NCBI RefSeq assembly: GCF_001927285.1
Contig: NZ_MSIG01000002.1
Location: 372,001 to 436,000 of the forward strand
Source of the DNA: Mongoliimonas terrestris
GTDB lineage: Bacteria > Pseudomonadota > Alphaproteobacteria > Rhizobiales > Pleomorphomonadaceae
Length of the DNA stretch: 64,000 bases
Direction of reading: 5' to 3'
Shown one piece after another: positions 53,718 to 63,891 of the stretch. How positions within the stretch are numbered: the stretch's first letter is position 1; each line of letters opens with the position of its first letter. A program made the position numbers and the translations under genes. The notes beneath the pieces were generated by a model. The model was not told the origin of the DNA. It saw only the letters and a list, made by a program, of their open reading frames with translations, and searched no databases.

Positions 53718-54620
53718 TCATGGGGCGGACTCCTCGATCGGGTCCATGTCCGGGGCGGCGAGGTCCTTCTCCTCGGCGACGAGGAAGAGGCGGGCGGCAT
53801 CGGCGGCGGCGACCGTGGCGGTGCGGTCGACGATCATCACCCGGCCGGCCTCCACGGCGATGCCGGCAAGACCGGCCGCCGCGACGGCGGCGATCGTCTT
53901 CGGGCCGATGGTGGGCATGTCCACGCGAAGGTCCTGCTGCGGCTTGGCGGCCTTGACGAGCACGCCGTCGCGGCCGGACCACTTCAGCCGGCCTCGCTCC
54001 CGCAGATTGGCGATGCGGGCGACAAGCTCGTCGGTGCCTTCCACGCCCTCCACGCCGACCACCCGGCCGCCGACCGCAACCACCGCCTGTCCGATGTCCA
54101 GGCTGCCGAGCACGCGGGCGGCCTCGAAGCCCTTGCCGACGTCGACCGTCTGGGTGGCGGACGGGGTGATGCGGCCGAGCTGGCCGACGGTGGCGACCAG
54201 CTCCGGCGCGACCGTGTGGGCGCCGATGACCGCGTAGCCGCGATCCTCGAAGAAGCGGACGACGCCCTTCAGCACGGTGTCGTCGCCGCCGACCATGAGG
54301 GCGAGGATGCGCGGCAGGCTGAGAATGGCGCCGAGGTCGACCCGGATGGCGCTGAAGTCCGGCCGGCTGACGGAGCCGGCGATGACGAGGTCGCTGACCT
54401 TTTCCCGGACCAGGAGGTCGAACAGACGGCCGATCTCGCCCCAGCGCACCCAGTGGTGGGGGAAGTCCTGCACGGTGTGCTCCGCCTCGCCGCGGATGGC
54501 GAAGATGACCACGGGGCGGCCTTCCGCCCGGGCGGCGGCCGCGACCGTGACCGGAATCGCGCCGCCCCCGGCGATGATGCCGAGCGTCGGACGGGACGGA
54601 TCGGACGGTCCGGCGAGCAT
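53718..54620 (-). CDS. lpxI: UDP-2,3-diacylglucosamine diphosphatase LpxI
   Basis: Hydrolyses UDP-diacylglucosamine to lipid X; LpxI is the non-homologous replacement for LpxH used in alphaproteobacteria. It has 300 residues. The N-terminal domain has LGIIAGGGAIPVTVAAAARAEGR. The C-terminal (DUF1009) domain has VGQAVVAVGGRVVGVEGVEGTDEL-type sequence (here IGQAVVAVGGRVV), LVKAAKPQQDLRVDMPTIG and a terminal AAGLAGIAVEAGRVMIVDR. Start by TGATG overlap with lpxA. Confidence 0.95.
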   Translation of the reverse strand: MLAGPSDPSRPTLGIIAGGGAIPVTVAAAARAEGRPVVIFAIRGEAEHTVQDFPHHWVRWGEIGRLFDLLVREKVSDLVIAGSVSRPDFSAIRVDLGAILSLPRILALMVGGDDTVLKGVVRFFEDRGYAVIGAHTVAPELVATVGQLGRITPSATQTVDVGKGFEAARVLGSLDIGQAVVAVGGRVVGVEGVEGTDELVARIANLRERGRLKWSGRDGVLVKAAKPQQDLRVDMPTIGPKTIAAVAAAGLAGIAVEAGRVMIVDRTATVAAADAARLFLVAEEKDLAAPDMDPIEESAP

Positions 54621-55423
54621 CAGTCGTCGAGGTCCTTTCCGCGCGGCGTGCAGATCGCCCGGTCGCCGCCTTCCTTGAGGAAGGCGATCAGGCGGTCGAC
54701 GAGCGGCGTGCCGCCGAAGGTCTCCTCCACGTGCGCGATGCGCGTGGCCAGGGGCTCGTCGCCGGCAAACAGCGCCTTGTAGGCGGCGCGGAGGGCGTGG
54801 ATGGCCTCGCGCGGATGGTTCGCCCGACGCAGGCCGACGAGGTTGAGGCCACCGAGGTGGGCGCGGTTGCCGAGCACGGTGCCGTAGGGGATGACGTCGT
54901 TCTCGACGCCGGACATGCCGCCGACGAAGGCGCCCTCCCCGATCCGCACCCATTGGTGGACGGCAGAGAGCCCGCCCAGGATGGCGTTGTCGGCGACCCG
55001 CACGTGGCCGCCGAGGGTGACGTTGTTGACGAGGATGACGTTGTCGCCGACGAGGCAGTCGTGCGCCACGTGGGCGCCGACCATGATGAGGCAGCGGTCG
55101 CCCACCTTGGTGAGCATGCCGCCACCCTCGGTGCCGAGGTTCACGGTGACGTTCTCGCGGATGACCGTGTCGGCGCCGATCTCCACCCGGCTCGGCTCGC
55201 CCTTGTACTTCAGGTCCTGCGGCGCGTGGCCGAGGCTGGCGAAGGGGTAGACCTTGGTGCGGGCGCCGAGCGTGGTGCGGCCGGTGACCACCACGTGGGA
55301 ATGGAGGACGACGCCGTCGCCGAGCGTCACGTCCGGCCCGACCACGGTGAACGGGCCGATGCTCACCCCGGCGCCGAGCGTGGCGGCGGGGTCGACCAGG
55401 GCGGTGGGATGGACGGTCGTCAT
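54620..55423 (-). CDS. lpxA: UDP-N-acetylglucosamine acyltransferase
   Basis: First step of lipid A synthesis: 3-O-acylation of UDP-GlcNAc. It has 267 residues from the ATG at 55423 (GGAG 11 nt upstream); a GTG at 55453 overlapping the fabZ stop would give 277. Hexapeptide repeats (VHPTALVDPAATLGAGVSIGP onwards) form the left-handed beta helix. The catalytic His lies in VGAHVAHDCLVGDNV (about residue 120). The C-terminal helical part contains NLVGLRRANHPREAIHALRAAYK. Confidence 0.95.
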   Translation of the reverse strand: MTTVHPTALVDPAATLGAGVSIGPFTVVGPDVTLGDGVVLHSHVVVTGRTTLGARTKVYPFASLGHAPQDLKYKGEPSRVEIGADTVIRENVTVNLGTEGGGMLTKVGDRCLIMVGAHVAHDCLVGDNVILVNNVTLGGHVRVADNAILGGLSAVHQWVRIGEGAFVGGMSGVENDVIPYGTVLGNRAHLGGLNLVGLRRANHPREAIHALRAAYKALFAGDEPLATRIAHVEETFGGTPLVDRLIAFLKEGGDRAICTPRGKDLDD

Positions 55424-55449
55424 CAGGGTCTCGGCTCCAGGGTCCGCGC

Positions 55450-55938
55450 TCACTCGTCCACCAACATGGCGCTGAGTTCAGCCTCCGCCACCTTGACCCC
55501 GGCGACTTTGGCTTCAGCGGCGAACCACCACATATTCGCACGCTGCTTTATCTTCTTCACGTGGTACTCGAGCACATCCCCAGGCCCGACGGGACGGCGG
55601 AACTTCACCTTGTCGATGGTCATGAAGTAGACGAGCTTCGGCCGCCGCTCCAGCGGGCGGGCGGCGACGCAGATGGCGCCGGCGGTCTGGGCCATGCCTT
55701 CGATCATCAGGACGCCCGGCATCACCGGCTGCTTGGGGAAGTGTCCCTGGAAGTGCGGCTCGTTCATGGTCACGTTCTTGATGCCGACGGCCGCGTTGTC
55801 CCCGTCGATCTCGACGATCTTGTCGACGAGCAGGAAGGGATAGCGGTGCGGCAGCACCTCCAGGAGACGCATGATGTCGAGGACGGCGAGCGTCTTCGGC
55901 CCTTCGGTCGAGGACGGATGGTCAGGAGTATCGGTCAC
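55450..55938 (-). CDS. fabZ: 3-hydroxyacyl-ACP dehydratase FabZ
   Basis: Dehydrates beta-hydroxyacyl-ACP in fatty-acid elongation and competes with LpxA and LpxD for hydroxyacyl-ACP. From the GTG at 55938, which overlaps the lpxD stop as GTGA, it has 162 residues. The active-site His is in [22 protein letters not shown] (residues ~69-90), with the catalytic Glu in [19 protein letters not shown] near residue 33 is typical. A longer ATG start at 55995 would lie inside lpxD. Confidence 0.95.
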   Translation of the reverse strand: MTDTPDHPSSTEGPKTLAVLDIMRLLEVLPHRYPFLLVDKIVEIDGDNAAVGIKNVTMNEPHFQGHFPKQPVMPGVLMIEGMAQTAGAICVAARPLERRPKLVYFMTIDKVKFRRPVGPGDVLEYHVKKIKQRANMWWFAAEAKVAGVKVAEAELSAMLVDE

Positions 55939-56978
55939 GGCTGGTTCTCTCTGCCGGATGCAAGCTTTTGAAGGGCGGCCATCTCCCGGATCCATTCACG
56001 GAGCGGTTTGGCCGGGATGCCCGCGACGCGCATTCCGGCGGGAATGTCGTCCTTGACGGCGGACGCGCCGGCGACTTGCACGCCGGACCCGACTTTCACA
56101 TGACCGGACACACCGGCCTGGCCGCCGAGGGCCACGAAATCTCCAAGCGTGGAGGAGCCGGCGACGCCGGTTTGCGAGACGAGGACGCAGTGGCGGCCGA
56201 TGACCACGTTGTGGCCGATCTGGACGCCGTTGTCGATCTTGGTGCCCTCCCCCACGATGGTGTCGCGGTTCGACCCGCGGTCGATGGTCGTGTTGGCGCC
56301 GACCTCCACGTCGTCCTGGATCACTACGCGGCCGATCTGCGGCACCTTGAGGTGGCCGGTCGGCCCCATGGCGAAGCCGAAGCCGTCCTGGCCGATGCGG
56401 ACGCCCGCATGAAGGATGACCCGATTGCCGACGAGGGCGTGGGTGACGGAGGCGTTCGGGCCGACGTAGCCGTCCCGGCCGATCCGCACGCCGGCGCCGA
56501 TGACGGCGTTGGCGCAGATCACCGTGCCGCGGCCGATCTCCGCGCCGCGGCCGATGACGGCGCCGGCCTCCACGGTGGCGCCGTCCTCCACGGCCGCGTC
56601 CGCATGGATATGGGCGGCGGGCGAGAGGCCGCTCTCGCCGGTGACGCCGGGCGGACGGGTGGCGTCGGGGAAGAGGGCCTGGAGCACCAGGGCCATGCCG
56701 CGGTAGGGCGACGGTGCGACGATCGCGGCCGTGCCCTCCGGCACCGCGGAGAGGTGCTTGTCGGCGAGGATGACGGCGGCGGCCGTGGTGGCGCGCAGGT
56801 GCGGCACGTAGCGGGGGTTGTCCAGGAAGGTGAGATCGCCGACGCCGGCCCGGTCGAGCGGAGCGACGCTCGACAGCACGAGCGCCGGATCACCGCGCTC
56901 CAGACGGCCGCCCGAAAGGGTGGCGATCTCGGCGAGCGAGAGCCGGCGCGCCGGAAAGAAGAATTGCGGGTCGGCCAT
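55935..56978 (-). CDS. lpxD: UDP-3-O-acylglucosamine N-acyltransferase
   Basis: Third step of lipid A synthesis, N-acylation of UDP-3-O-acyl-glucosamine. It has 347 residues. The N-terminal uridine-binding domain (residues 1-~110) is followed by hexapeptide repeats of a left-handed beta helix (from [22 protein letters not shown]). The catalytic His area is [21 protein letters not shown] near residue 245. The ATG at 56978 has GGGGACGAGG upstream. No ompH/skp gene lies between bamA and lpxD. Confidence 0.96.
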   Translation of the reverse strand: MADPQFFFPARRLSLAEIATLSGGRLERGDPALVLSSVAPLDRAGVGDLTFLDNPRYVPHLRATTAAAVILADKHLSAVPEGTAAIVAPSPYRGMALVLQALFPDATRPPGVTGESGLSPAAHIHADAAVEDGATVEAGAVIGRGAEIGRGTVICANAVIGAGVRIGRDGYVGPNASVTHALVGNRVILHAGVRIGQDGFGFAMGPTGHLKVPQIGRVVIQDDVEVGANTTIDRGSNRDTIVGEGTKIDNGVQIGHNVVIGRHCVLVSQTGVAGSSTLGDFVALGGQAGVSGHVKVGSGVQVAGASAVKDDIPAGMRVAGIPAKPLREWIREMAALQKLASGRENQP

Positions 56979-57054
56979 CAGCCTCGTCCCCTTCGACAAA
57001 GACGCATCTCTTGGCGGAAACGTCCGGTCGGCTTGGATGTTTCGCCGTCTTCTC

Positions 57055-57091
57055 TAAACGACACGGCCGCCGCGGTGAAGCGGCGGCCGTG
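57055..57091 (-). terminator. Hairpin between bamA and lpxD
   Basis: A perfect 12-bp stem, CACGGCCGCCGC (57062-57073) with GCGGCGGCCGTG (57080-57091), has a 6-nt loop. On the minus strand it is followed by TCGTTTAG. It lies 26 nt after the bamA stop, so it may terminate or attenuate transcription into lpxD. Confidence 0.7.
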
Positions 57092-57116
57092 CATCCGTTC
57101 GTACGACGCCTGTCCG

Positions 57117-59474
57117 TCAGAACTTGGTGCCGCCGGAGAAGCGGAAGATCTGCGTCTCGTCGGCGTCGTCCTTGGAGACAGGGAGGGCGAAATCGGCGCG
57201 GAGCAGACCGAAGGGCGACTGCCAGAGGAGGCCGAGGCCGACCGAGGCGCGCAGGGTCGGGTCGTCGCCGACCACGTTGATGCCGGCGCCGGCATCGTCC
57301 ACGCTGTCCTGGTCCACGTCCCACACGGTGCCGGCGTCGGCGAAGAGCGAGCCGTAGAAGCCGAACTCCTTGGGGATGACCGGCAGCGGGAAGACGGTCT
57401 CGGCCGTGGCGGCGGCGTAGAACTGGCCGCCGAGCAGGTAGCCGGACGTGTCGTCGCGCGGGCCGATGCCTTCCGAGGCGAAGCCGCGAATGGTCTCGCC
57501 GCCGAGGCGGAAGTGGTCGATGAAGCGCAGGTCCTGGCCGAGGCCCATGATGTGGCCGGCCTTGACGCCGACGCGGCCGATCAGACCCCAATCCGGCACC
57601 AGTTCCTTGTAGTAGTCGGCCTTGACGGTGGTGCGGATGAACTGCACGTCGCCACCGACGCCGGCGAACTCCTGGCCGAACTGGGCATAGATGCCGTCGC
57701 GCGGGAAGAGGCGGCTGTCGATGGTGTCGTAGGTAAGCGTGTAGCCGATCGACGAGACGATCGCCTCCTCCTCGTCGATGAGGTTCGGGCCGATGCCGTC
57801 CTCGTCGGTGAAGGCGTCGTCGATGTCGAAGATTTCCTGGCTGTAGATGGAGTACTTCAGGCCGAGGGTGGTGTTTTCCGCCACCGGGATGCCGAAGCGC
57901 AGGGCGCCGCCGGTCAGGGTCTCCTGGTAGGGATGCACCTCGTCGCCGCCCTCGTCATAGGACCGGCGGTAGAGATCGAAGCCGGCCGACAGGCGGCGAT
58001 CGAGGAAGTAGGGCTCGGTGAAGGAGAGCTCGTAGGTCTCCGCCTCCTCGCCCCGGCCGACGGCGGCCCGGACGTACTGGCCTCGGCCGAGGAAGTTCTT
58101 CTCCGACAGGGAGAGTTCGGCGATGAAGCCGTTGGACGTGGAATAGCCGGCGCCGACCGACACTTCGCCGGTCGCCTGGTCTTCCACCTGCACGTTGACG
58201 ATCACCCGGTCCGGCGACGAGCCGGGCTCGGAGAAGACGCGCACGGTCTTGAAGTAGCCGAGGTTGCGCAGACGGCGCTCGGCCTTCTCGATCAGCACCT
58301 GGTTGTAGGCGTCGCCCTCGGCAAGATCGAACTCGCGACGGATGACGTAGTCGCGGGTGCGGGTGTTGCCGATGACGTTGATGCGCTCCACGTAGGCGCG
58401 CGTGCCCTCGTCGATGAAGTAGGTCACCGAGATGCGGCGGTTCGCGTAGTCGCGGTCGCCGCGCGGGCGGACCTGCACGAAGGCGTAGCCGCGGGCGGCG
58501 ACGGCGACCGTGATGTCCTCCAGCGTCTTCTCGACGGCGGTGGCGTTGTAGACGTCGCCCGGCTGGGTGGAGGCGAGGCCGCGAAGCGCCTCGGGGTCCA
58601 ACTCGGACAGGGTCGTTTCGACGTTGATGTCGCCAAAGGTGTACTGCTCGCCCTCCTCCACCGTGAAGGTGATGAAGAAGGCGTTCTGCTCGCGGTCGAA
58701 GTCGGCGACCGCCGAGATGATGCGGAAGTCGGCGTAGCCGCGGCTGTAGTAGAAGCGGCGCAGCAGCTCCTGGTCGGCGTTGAGCCGGTCCGGGTCGTAG
58801 TTGTCGGTGGAGCGGAGCCAGCCGAGGATGCCGGACTCCTTGGTCTGGATCACGTCGCCCAGGCGGCCGTCGGAGAAGGCCTGGTTGCCGACGAAGTTGA
58901 TCCGGTTGACCTCGGTGCGCGGACCCTCGTTGATCTGGAAGACGAGGTCGACGCGGTTCTGCCCGAGGTCGATAACCTGCGGCTCCACGGTCGCGTTGTA
59001 GCGGCCGGTGCGGCGGTAGAGCTCCAGGATGCGCTGGGTGTCGGACTGGACCTTGGCCTCGGTCAGCACCGAGCGGGGCTGCAGCTCCACGGTGGCGCCG
59101 AGCACGGCATCGTCGTGCCGGTCGTTGCCCTCGAAGGCGATGCGGGTGATCACCGGGTTCTCGACGACGGTGACCACGAGGGTCGAGCCGGAGCGCGAGA
59201 TCCGCACGTCGGAGAAGAGGCCGGTGGCGAACAGCGTCTTGATCGACTCGTCCACATCGGCGGCGCCGAAGTTCTGGCCCGGCTTGATGGTGAGGTAGGA
59301 GATGACCGTCTCGGGTTCGACTCGGGTGGAGCCGGCGACGGTGATGCGCGACACGACGTCCGCGTAGGCCTTTTCCATGCCGAGGCCCGGAAGATCGGCA
59401 CCAACCAGCGGCATGACGCCGCCGAGTGCGACCGAGAGGCCGACGACTTTGGTCCAGTTTTTGGTGGCGCGCAT
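57117..59474 (-). CDS. bamA: Outer-membrane protein assembly factor BamA
   Basis: Omp85 insertase for outer-membrane beta-barrel proteins. It has 785 residues. A signal peptide (residues 1-~38, ending AYA before DVVSRITV) is followed by five POTRA domains (~40-430; for example ITVAGSTRVEPETVISYL and VERINVIGNTRTRDYVIRREF). The C-terminal barrel (~430-785) contains GGETIRGFASEGIGPRD, the substrate-lid VRGF-type motif. The chain ends in Phe. The ATG at 59474 is chosen because it starts a proper signal peptide. Confidence 0.96.
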   Translation of the reverse strand: MRATKNWTKVVGLSVALGGVMPLVGADLPGLGMEKAYADVVSRITVAGSTRVEPETVISYLTIKPGQNFGAADVDESIKTLFATGLFSDVRISRSGSTLVVTVVENPVITRIAFEGNDRHDDAVLGATVELQPRSVLTEAKVQSDTQRILELYRRTGRYNATVEPQVIDLGQNRVDLVFQINEGPRTEVNRINFVGNQAFSDGRLGDVIQTKESGILGWLRSTDNYDPDRLNADQELLRRFYYSRGYADFRIISAVADFDREQNAFFITFTVEEGEQYTFGDINVETTLSELDPEALRGLASTQPGDVYNATAVEKTLEDITVAVAARGYAFVQVRPRGDRDYANRRISVTYFIDEGTRAYVERINVIGNTRTRDYVIRREFDLAEGDAYNQVLIEKAERRLRNLGYFKTVRVFSEPGSSPDRVIVNVQVEDQATGEVSVGAGYSTSNGFIAELSLSEKNFLGRGQYVRAAVGRGEEAETYELSFTEPYFLDRRLSAGFDLYRRSYDEGGDEVHPYQETLTGGALRFGIPVAENTTLGLKYSIYSQEIFDIDDAFTDEDGIGPNLIDEEEAIVSSIGYTLTYDTIDSRLFPRDGIYAQFGQEFAGVGGDVQFIRTTVKADYYKELVPDWGLIGRVGVKAGHIMGLGQDLRFIDHFRLGGETIRGFASEGIGPRDDTSGYLLGGQFYAAATAETVFPLPVIPKEFGFYGSLFADAGTVWDVDQDSVDDAGAGINVVGDDPTLRASVGLGLLWQSPFGLLRADFALPVSKDDADETQIFRFSGGTKF

Positions 59475-59665
59475 GAGATACTCGAACCCGTTGATCACGT
59501 CGGTGTTCCGGGCCGTACGGCGACCCTGAAGCCTCGACTTTCGGTTTTTACAGTGTTCCGGGGGGCTGGCAAGGCGGCATGCGGGGGCAGAACCGTTTAT
59601 GCCCAAACAGTTGCCGCACCGCCACGGTCGCCGGGTTCGGCTTCTGAGGCTCGAGCGCGTCCGGA

Positions 59666-60784
59666 TCATCCGGACGCCAGCTGCATCAAGTCGTTCCATG
59701 TCGCGAACACCATCAACGCCAGTACAATCGCGAATCCGACCCTGAACCCGTAATCCTGCGCCCGTTCCGACAAGGGACGGCCGCGGATCGCCTCGATCGC
59801 GTAGAAGACCAAGTGTCCCCCGTCGAGCAACGGTATCGGGAAAAGGTTAAGCAGACCGATCGAAACTGATAGGATCGCAGCAAGGTTAATAAGCGGTGCA
59901 ATGCCGAGGGTCGCGACCTGTCCGGACACCTGGGCGACCCGAATCGGACCGCCCAACTGGTCCGCCGATTCCCGGCCGACGATCACGCCCCAGAGATAAT
60001 CGAGCGTGCGGGTGACGATGAAGGTCGTCTCCTTGACGGCCTCGGCGACGGCGCCCGGTGGCGAGAAGGTCTGGATGGTGACCTCCTCGGCGGTGTGCTG
60101 CAGGCCGAGCATGCCCACCCGGTGGACGTTGCCGAACCGGTCCGTGGTCTCGCGCCGCTCCGGCGTGGCGGTGAGGGTGACTGGCCCGCCGGCGCGCTCC
60201 ACCACGATGGTGAGCGTGGTGCCGGCGCTGCCGGAGACGATGCGCTGCAGGTCGCTGAAGCTGGCGATCGGGTCGCCGTCGATGCTGACGATGAGATCGC
60301 CCTCGGCAAAGCCGGCCGCCTCGGCGGCGCTACCGGGCTGCACCGCGTCGACCGTCGGCGGCGAGACGGGCTTGCCGGCGAAGAGGAAGAGCGAGGCGAA
60401 GATCACGATGGCCAGGATGAAGTTGGCGATCGGACCCGCTGCCACGATCGCGGCGCGCCGGCCGACGCTCTTGCCCTGGAAGGATCCCGGCTGGTGGGCG
60501 ATCACCGCATCCCGGTTGGGGGTGCTCGCAGCGCTCATGTCGTCGATGAACTTGACGTAGCCGCCGAGCGGGATCGCGGCGAGCCGCCAGCGGGTGCCGT
60601 GCCGATCGTTGAAGCCGACGATCTCCGGCCCGAAGCCGATGGAGAAGGTGCGCACCGCCACCCCGCACCAGCGGGCGACGAGGAAATGCCCGAGTTCGTG
60701 AAAGAAGACCACGATGGTCAGCACGAAGAGAAAGGGGATCAGCGTGCCGAGTACCGAGCCGCCGAATCCGGTGATCATGTCCAT
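59666..60784 (-). CDS. rseP: Site-2 protease RseP (zinc metalloprotease)
   Basis: Intramembrane protease that cleaves anti-sigma factors and leftover signal peptides. It has 372 residues. The zinc motif HELGH is at residues 29-33 in the first helix. One PDZ domain (about residues 125-200, VDAVQPGSAAEAAGFAEGDLIVSIDG) replaces the two of E. coli, which fits the shorter length. The last zinc-ligand helix shows NLFPIPLLDGGHLVFY near residue 315. Shine-Dalgarno CTGGAGGA lies 8 nt before the ATG at 60784. Confidence 0.95.
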   Translation of the reverse strand: MDMITGFGGSVLGTLIPFLFVLTIVVFFHELGHFLVARWCGVAVRTFSIGFGPEIVGFNDRHGTRWRLAAIPLGGYVKFIDDMSAASTPNRDAVIAHQPGSFQGKSVGRRAAIVAAGPIANFILAIVIFASLFLFAGKPVSPPTVDAVQPGSAAEAAGFAEGDLIVSIDGDPIASFSDLQRIVSGSAGTTLTIVVERAGGPVTLTATPERRETTDRFGNVHRVGMLGLQHTAEEVTIQTFSPPGAVAEAVKETTFIVTRTLDYLWGVIVGRESADQLGGPIRVAQVSGQVATLGIAPLINLAAILSVSIGLLNLFPIPLLDGGHLVFYAIEAIRGRPLSERAQDYGFRVGFAIVLALMVFATWNDLMQLASG

Positions 60785-60961
60785 CGTCTCGTCCTCCAGG
60801 CCCCACCGCCGGTGCGCCGCCGTGACGGCGGCGGCCGGACCGCATCCAGCGGGGCCGATCATTCGTCCCAAAACCGCCAGCCCGGTCGGGCCATCGGCAT
60901 GTCAGCCGCAGAAACCGGCCGGAAAAATTCACCATCCCTCACCCGCGCGGGGCCAAGGTGC

Positions 60962-62182
60962 TCAGGTGGCGCGCCGGACCACCTCGTCACGGGCGAGCCG
61001 CCGGCCCTCGGAATCGAGGGCGTAGGCTTCGTCGAGCGCCGCCGGCTCGCGCATCATGCCTGCCCGGCTTGCGCGGGACAATGTCTCCGCCACGACCGCG
61101 GCAATATCGAGGAAACCGATCCGCCGGTCGAGAAAAGCCTCGACGGCGATCTCGTTCGCCGCGTTGAGAACGCAGGGCGCGCCTGCTCCGTCGCGGAGCG
61201 CCGCCTCGGCGAGCGCGAGACAGGGAAAGCGCGTCCGGTCCGGTGCCTCGAAGGTGAGCGTCCCGAGGGCGACGAGGTCGAGCGGCGCGACCGGCGCCGG
61301 CCGGCGCTCCGGCCAGGCGAGGCAGTAGGCGATGGGGGTGCGCATGTCGGCGCTGCCGAGTTCGGCCAGCAGCGAGCCGTCCGTGTAGCGGACGAGGCCG
61401 TGCACCGCCGACTGCGGGTGGACCACCACCTTCAACTGGTCGGGCGTGACGGGGAAAAGGTGATGAGCCTCAATGAGTTCCAGGCCCTTGTTCATGAGGG
61501 TCGCGGAATCGATGCTGATCTTGCGGCCCATGGTCCAGTTGGGGTGCTTCAGCGCCCGCTCGGGCGTCACGTCCGCCATGTCGGCGCGCGAGACGGTGCG
61601 GAACGGGCCGCCGGACGCGGTGAGGATGATCTCCGCCACCTCGCTGACGTTGTCGGCCTCGAGCACCTGGAAGATGGCGTTGTGCTCGCTGTCGACCGGC
61701 AGGATGCGCGCGCCGCGGCGGAGCGCCTCGCGCATGTAGAGCCGTCCGGCGCAGACGAGGGTCTCCTTGTTGGCGAGCGCCACGGCGGACGCGGCTTCAA
61801 GGGCGGCGAGCGACGGCGCGAGGCCGGCGGCGCCGACGATGGCCGAGACCGTGAGGTCGGCCGGGCGGGCGGCGGCCTCGATCACCGCGGCCGGGCCGGC
61901 GGCGGCCTCGATGCCGGTGCCGTGGAGGCGGGCGGCAAGGTCCGCGTAGGCGGCCGGATCGGAGACGACCGCGACGGCGGCGCTAACCTTTACGGCCCAC
62001 TCGGCGAGGGCGGCGGCGTTGGACTGGGCCGTGAGGGCGACCACCTGGTAGCGGTCCGGATCGCGAGCGATGAGATCGAGCGTGGAGCCGCCAACGGACC
62101 CGGTGGCGCCGAGCACCGAGATGCGCTGCCGTCCGGTCCGCGTTCGCTGCAGCGGGACGTCGGGCCGGGACAGATCCATCAT
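60962..62182 (-). CDS. dxr: 1-deoxy-D-xylulose 5-phosphate reductoisomerase
   Basis: Second enzyme of the MEP isoprenoid pathway, NADPH- and metal-dependent. It has 406 residues. The NADPH loop is VLGATGSVGGSTLDLI (residues ~23-38); ALANKETLVCAG is near 130; the metal-site residues are in PVDSEHNAIFQ (~158), TASGGPFR (~190) and HPNWTMGRKISIDSATLMNKGLELIEA (~217-243). It starts with two Met codons; GAGAGGAGA lies just upstream. The 177-nt gap to rseP holds nothing recognisable. Confidence 0.96.
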   Translation of the reverse strand: MMDLSRPDVPLQRTRTGRQRISVLGATGSVGGSTLDLIARDPDRYQVVALTAQSNAAALAEWAVKVSAAVAVVSDPAAYADLAARLHGTGIEAAAGPAAVIEAAARPADLTVSAIVGAAGLAPSLAALEAASAVALANKETLVCAGRLYMREALRRGARILPVDSEHNAIFQVLEADNVSEVAEIILTASGGPFRTVSRADMADVTPERALKHPNWTMGRKISIDSATLMNKGLELIEAHHLFPVTPDQLKVVVHPQSAVHGLVRYTDGSLLAELGSADMRTPIAYCLAWPERRPAPVAPLDLVALGTLTFEAPDRTRFPCLALAEAALRDGAGAPCVLNAANEIAVEAFLDRRIGFLDIAAVVAETLSRASRAGMMREPAALDEAYALDSEGRRLARDEVVRRAT

Positions 62183-62193
62183 CGGGTCTCCTC

Positions 62194-63054
62194 TCACCAG
62201 GCCAGCAGGCCGCTGGCCGTGTCGACGCCGCCGGATCGGGCGACGGCGATGACGGCCGCCAGCACCAGCGCGACGGCCAATCCATCCACCCGATCCATGA
62301 CGCCGCCGTGTCCGGGAATGAGGTGACTGGAATCCTTCACGCCGAAATGGCGCTTGAGGGCGGATTCGAAAAGGTCCCCCAGCGTCGATCCGACCGCCAG
62401 GAGCGCGATCACGGCCGCAACCGCGACGCTGGCGCCGTAGCCGGACCATTCGGCGAAGGCGAGGCCGGCTGCGATGGCGCCGACGAGACCGCCGAGAGCG
62501 CCGGACCAGGTCTTCTTCGGCGAGACCCGCGGCCAGAGCTTCGGTCCGCCCACGGACCGGCCGACGAAGTAGGCGGCGCTGTCGGCCGCCCACACCACCA
62601 CGAAGACGAAGCCGAGGGCGACGAGACCGGCGGTGATCACCCCGGGCGCCCCCTCCCCGCGCAGCACGATGGCGGCGATGCCCGGCAGGCCGGCATAGAC
62701 GAGGCCGGCGCCGAGCCAGGGCAGCTTCCGGTCGGCGGAGCCGAGCAGGAGCATCACCAGCGCCACGGCGGCGAGCGCCGCCAGCGAGCCGAGCGGATCC
62801 CAGATGGCGGCGAACACGGAGACGACGACGAGGACGAGGCTGGCCTTGTCGGCGGCGCGGACGGTGAACGGACCGGACATGGCGATCCATTCGTGGAGGA
62901 CGAGCCCCGCCCCGATCGCCACCAGCCCGGCGAACACATAGCCGCCGACGATGACGGCTGCGGCGGCGATCGCCATCATGACGAGCGCGGAGGCCAGACG
63001 CAGCGGCAGATCGGACCTCGGCCGGCGCGGATCCTCTGGCACTCCGGGGGCCAT
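62194..63054 (-). CDS. cdsA: Phosphatidate cytidylyltransferase
   Basis: Makes CDP-diacylglycerol from phosphatidate and CTP in the inner membrane. It has 286 residues and about eight hydrophobic helices. The C-terminal signature is complete: STLGDLFESALKRHFGVKDSSHLIPGHGGVMDRVDG (residues ~222-257), preceded by the KKTWSGALGG loop. It starts 2 nt after the uppS stop, and dxr starts 11 nt after its end, so uppS-cdsA-dxr form a tight unit. Confidence 0.96.
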   Translation of the reverse strand: MAPGVPEDPRRPRSDLPLRLASALVMMAIAAAAVIVGGYVFAGLVAIGAGLVLHEWIAMSGPFTVRAADKASLVLVVVSVFAAIWDPLGSLAALAAVALVMLLLGSADRKLPWLGAGLVYAGLPGIAAIVLRGEGAPGVITAGLVALGFVFVVVWAADSAAYFVGRSVGGPKLWPRVSPKKTWSGALGGLVGAIAAGLAFAEWSGYGASVAVAAVIALLAVGSTLGDLFESALKRHFGVKDSSHLIPGHGGVMDRVDGLAVALVLAAVIAVARSGGVDTASGLLAW

Positions 63055-63056
63055 GA

Positions 63057-63818
63057 TCAGGCCTCGGCGCCCACGGCGATGCCACCGTAACGCCGGTCGC
63101 GCGCCCCGAAGGCCTCCAGGGCGACGTCGAACTCGGCGGCGGAGAAGTCCGGCCACATGACGGGGGAGAAGTAGAATTCCGCGTAGGCGGCCTGCCAGAG
63201 CAGGAAGTTGGAGAGCCGCTGCTCGCCGCTCGTCCGGATGATGAGGTCCGGATCCGGAATGTCGGCGGTGTCGAGACGCGCGCCGATGGTCGCCTCGGTG
63301 ACCGCGTCGGCGTTGATCCGCCCGGCCGAGATGTCCGCCGCGATGGCCCGCATGGCACGGGCGATCTCGTTGCGGGCGCCGTAGTTGAAGGCGACCACGA
63401 GGGTGAGGCCGTCGTTGCCGGCGGTGCGGGCTTCCGCCTCCAGAAGCAGGCCGAGAATGTCGGCGGGAAGGTCGGCGCGCTCGCCGATCACCCGGACCTT
63501 GACGTTCGAGGAGACCAGCTCGGCAAGATCCCGGCGCACGAAGATCTTGAGGAGCAGCATGAGAGTCTGCACCTCCTCGATCGGCCGGCTCCAGTTCTCC
63601 GACGAGAAGGAATAGAGCGTCAGGTAGCGCACGCCGCGGTGGCCCGCGTGACGGACGATGTCCCGGAGGGTCTGGACGCCGCGTCGGTGCCCCTCCGTCC
63701 GGGGCAGCCCGCGGGCGCGCGCCCAACGGCCATTGCCGTCCATGATGATGGCCACATGGCTCGGCATCCGGGACGTGTCCCGGACAGCCGTTCTGATCGC
63801 TGTTTCACTCGTCGTCAT
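63057..63818 (-). CDS. uppS: Undecaprenyl diphosphate synthase (cis-prenyltransferase)
   Basis: Builds the C55 lipid carrier for peptidoglycan and O-antigen from FPP and IPP. It has 253 residues. The catalytic Asp lies in [25 protein letters not shown] (residues ~23-47). [11 protein letters not shown] near 77, [11 protein letters not shown] near 150 and the C-terminal [27 protein letters not shown] are diagnostic. It lies between frr and cdsA, the standard order. Confidence 0.97.
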   Translation of the reverse strand: MTTSETAIRTAVRDTSRMPSHVAIIMDGNGRWARARGLPRTEGHRRGVQTLRDIVRHAGHRGVRYLTLYSFSSENWSRPIEEVQTLMLLLKIFVRRDLAELVSSNVKVRVIGERADLPADILGLLLEAEARTAGNDGLTLVVAFNYGARNEIARAMRAIAADISAGRINADAVTEATIGARLDTADIPDPDLIIRTSGEQRLSNFLLWQAAYAEFYFSPVMWPDFSAAEFDVALEAFGARDRRYGGIAVGAEA

Positions 63819-63891
63819 GGAGCCCCCGGGATCCGCGCGACGGCCGCCGCCCGCCGCACGTCCACACCACGCGTCGGCAGATCCGATGCCA

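Noticed and set aside
55968..59753. A very long open frame on the plus strand opposite bamA, lpxD and fabZ.
   Set aside because: It is Asp/Gly/Val/Glu-rich with no family resemblance and runs opposite well-recognised genes; such mirror frames are expected at this GC content.
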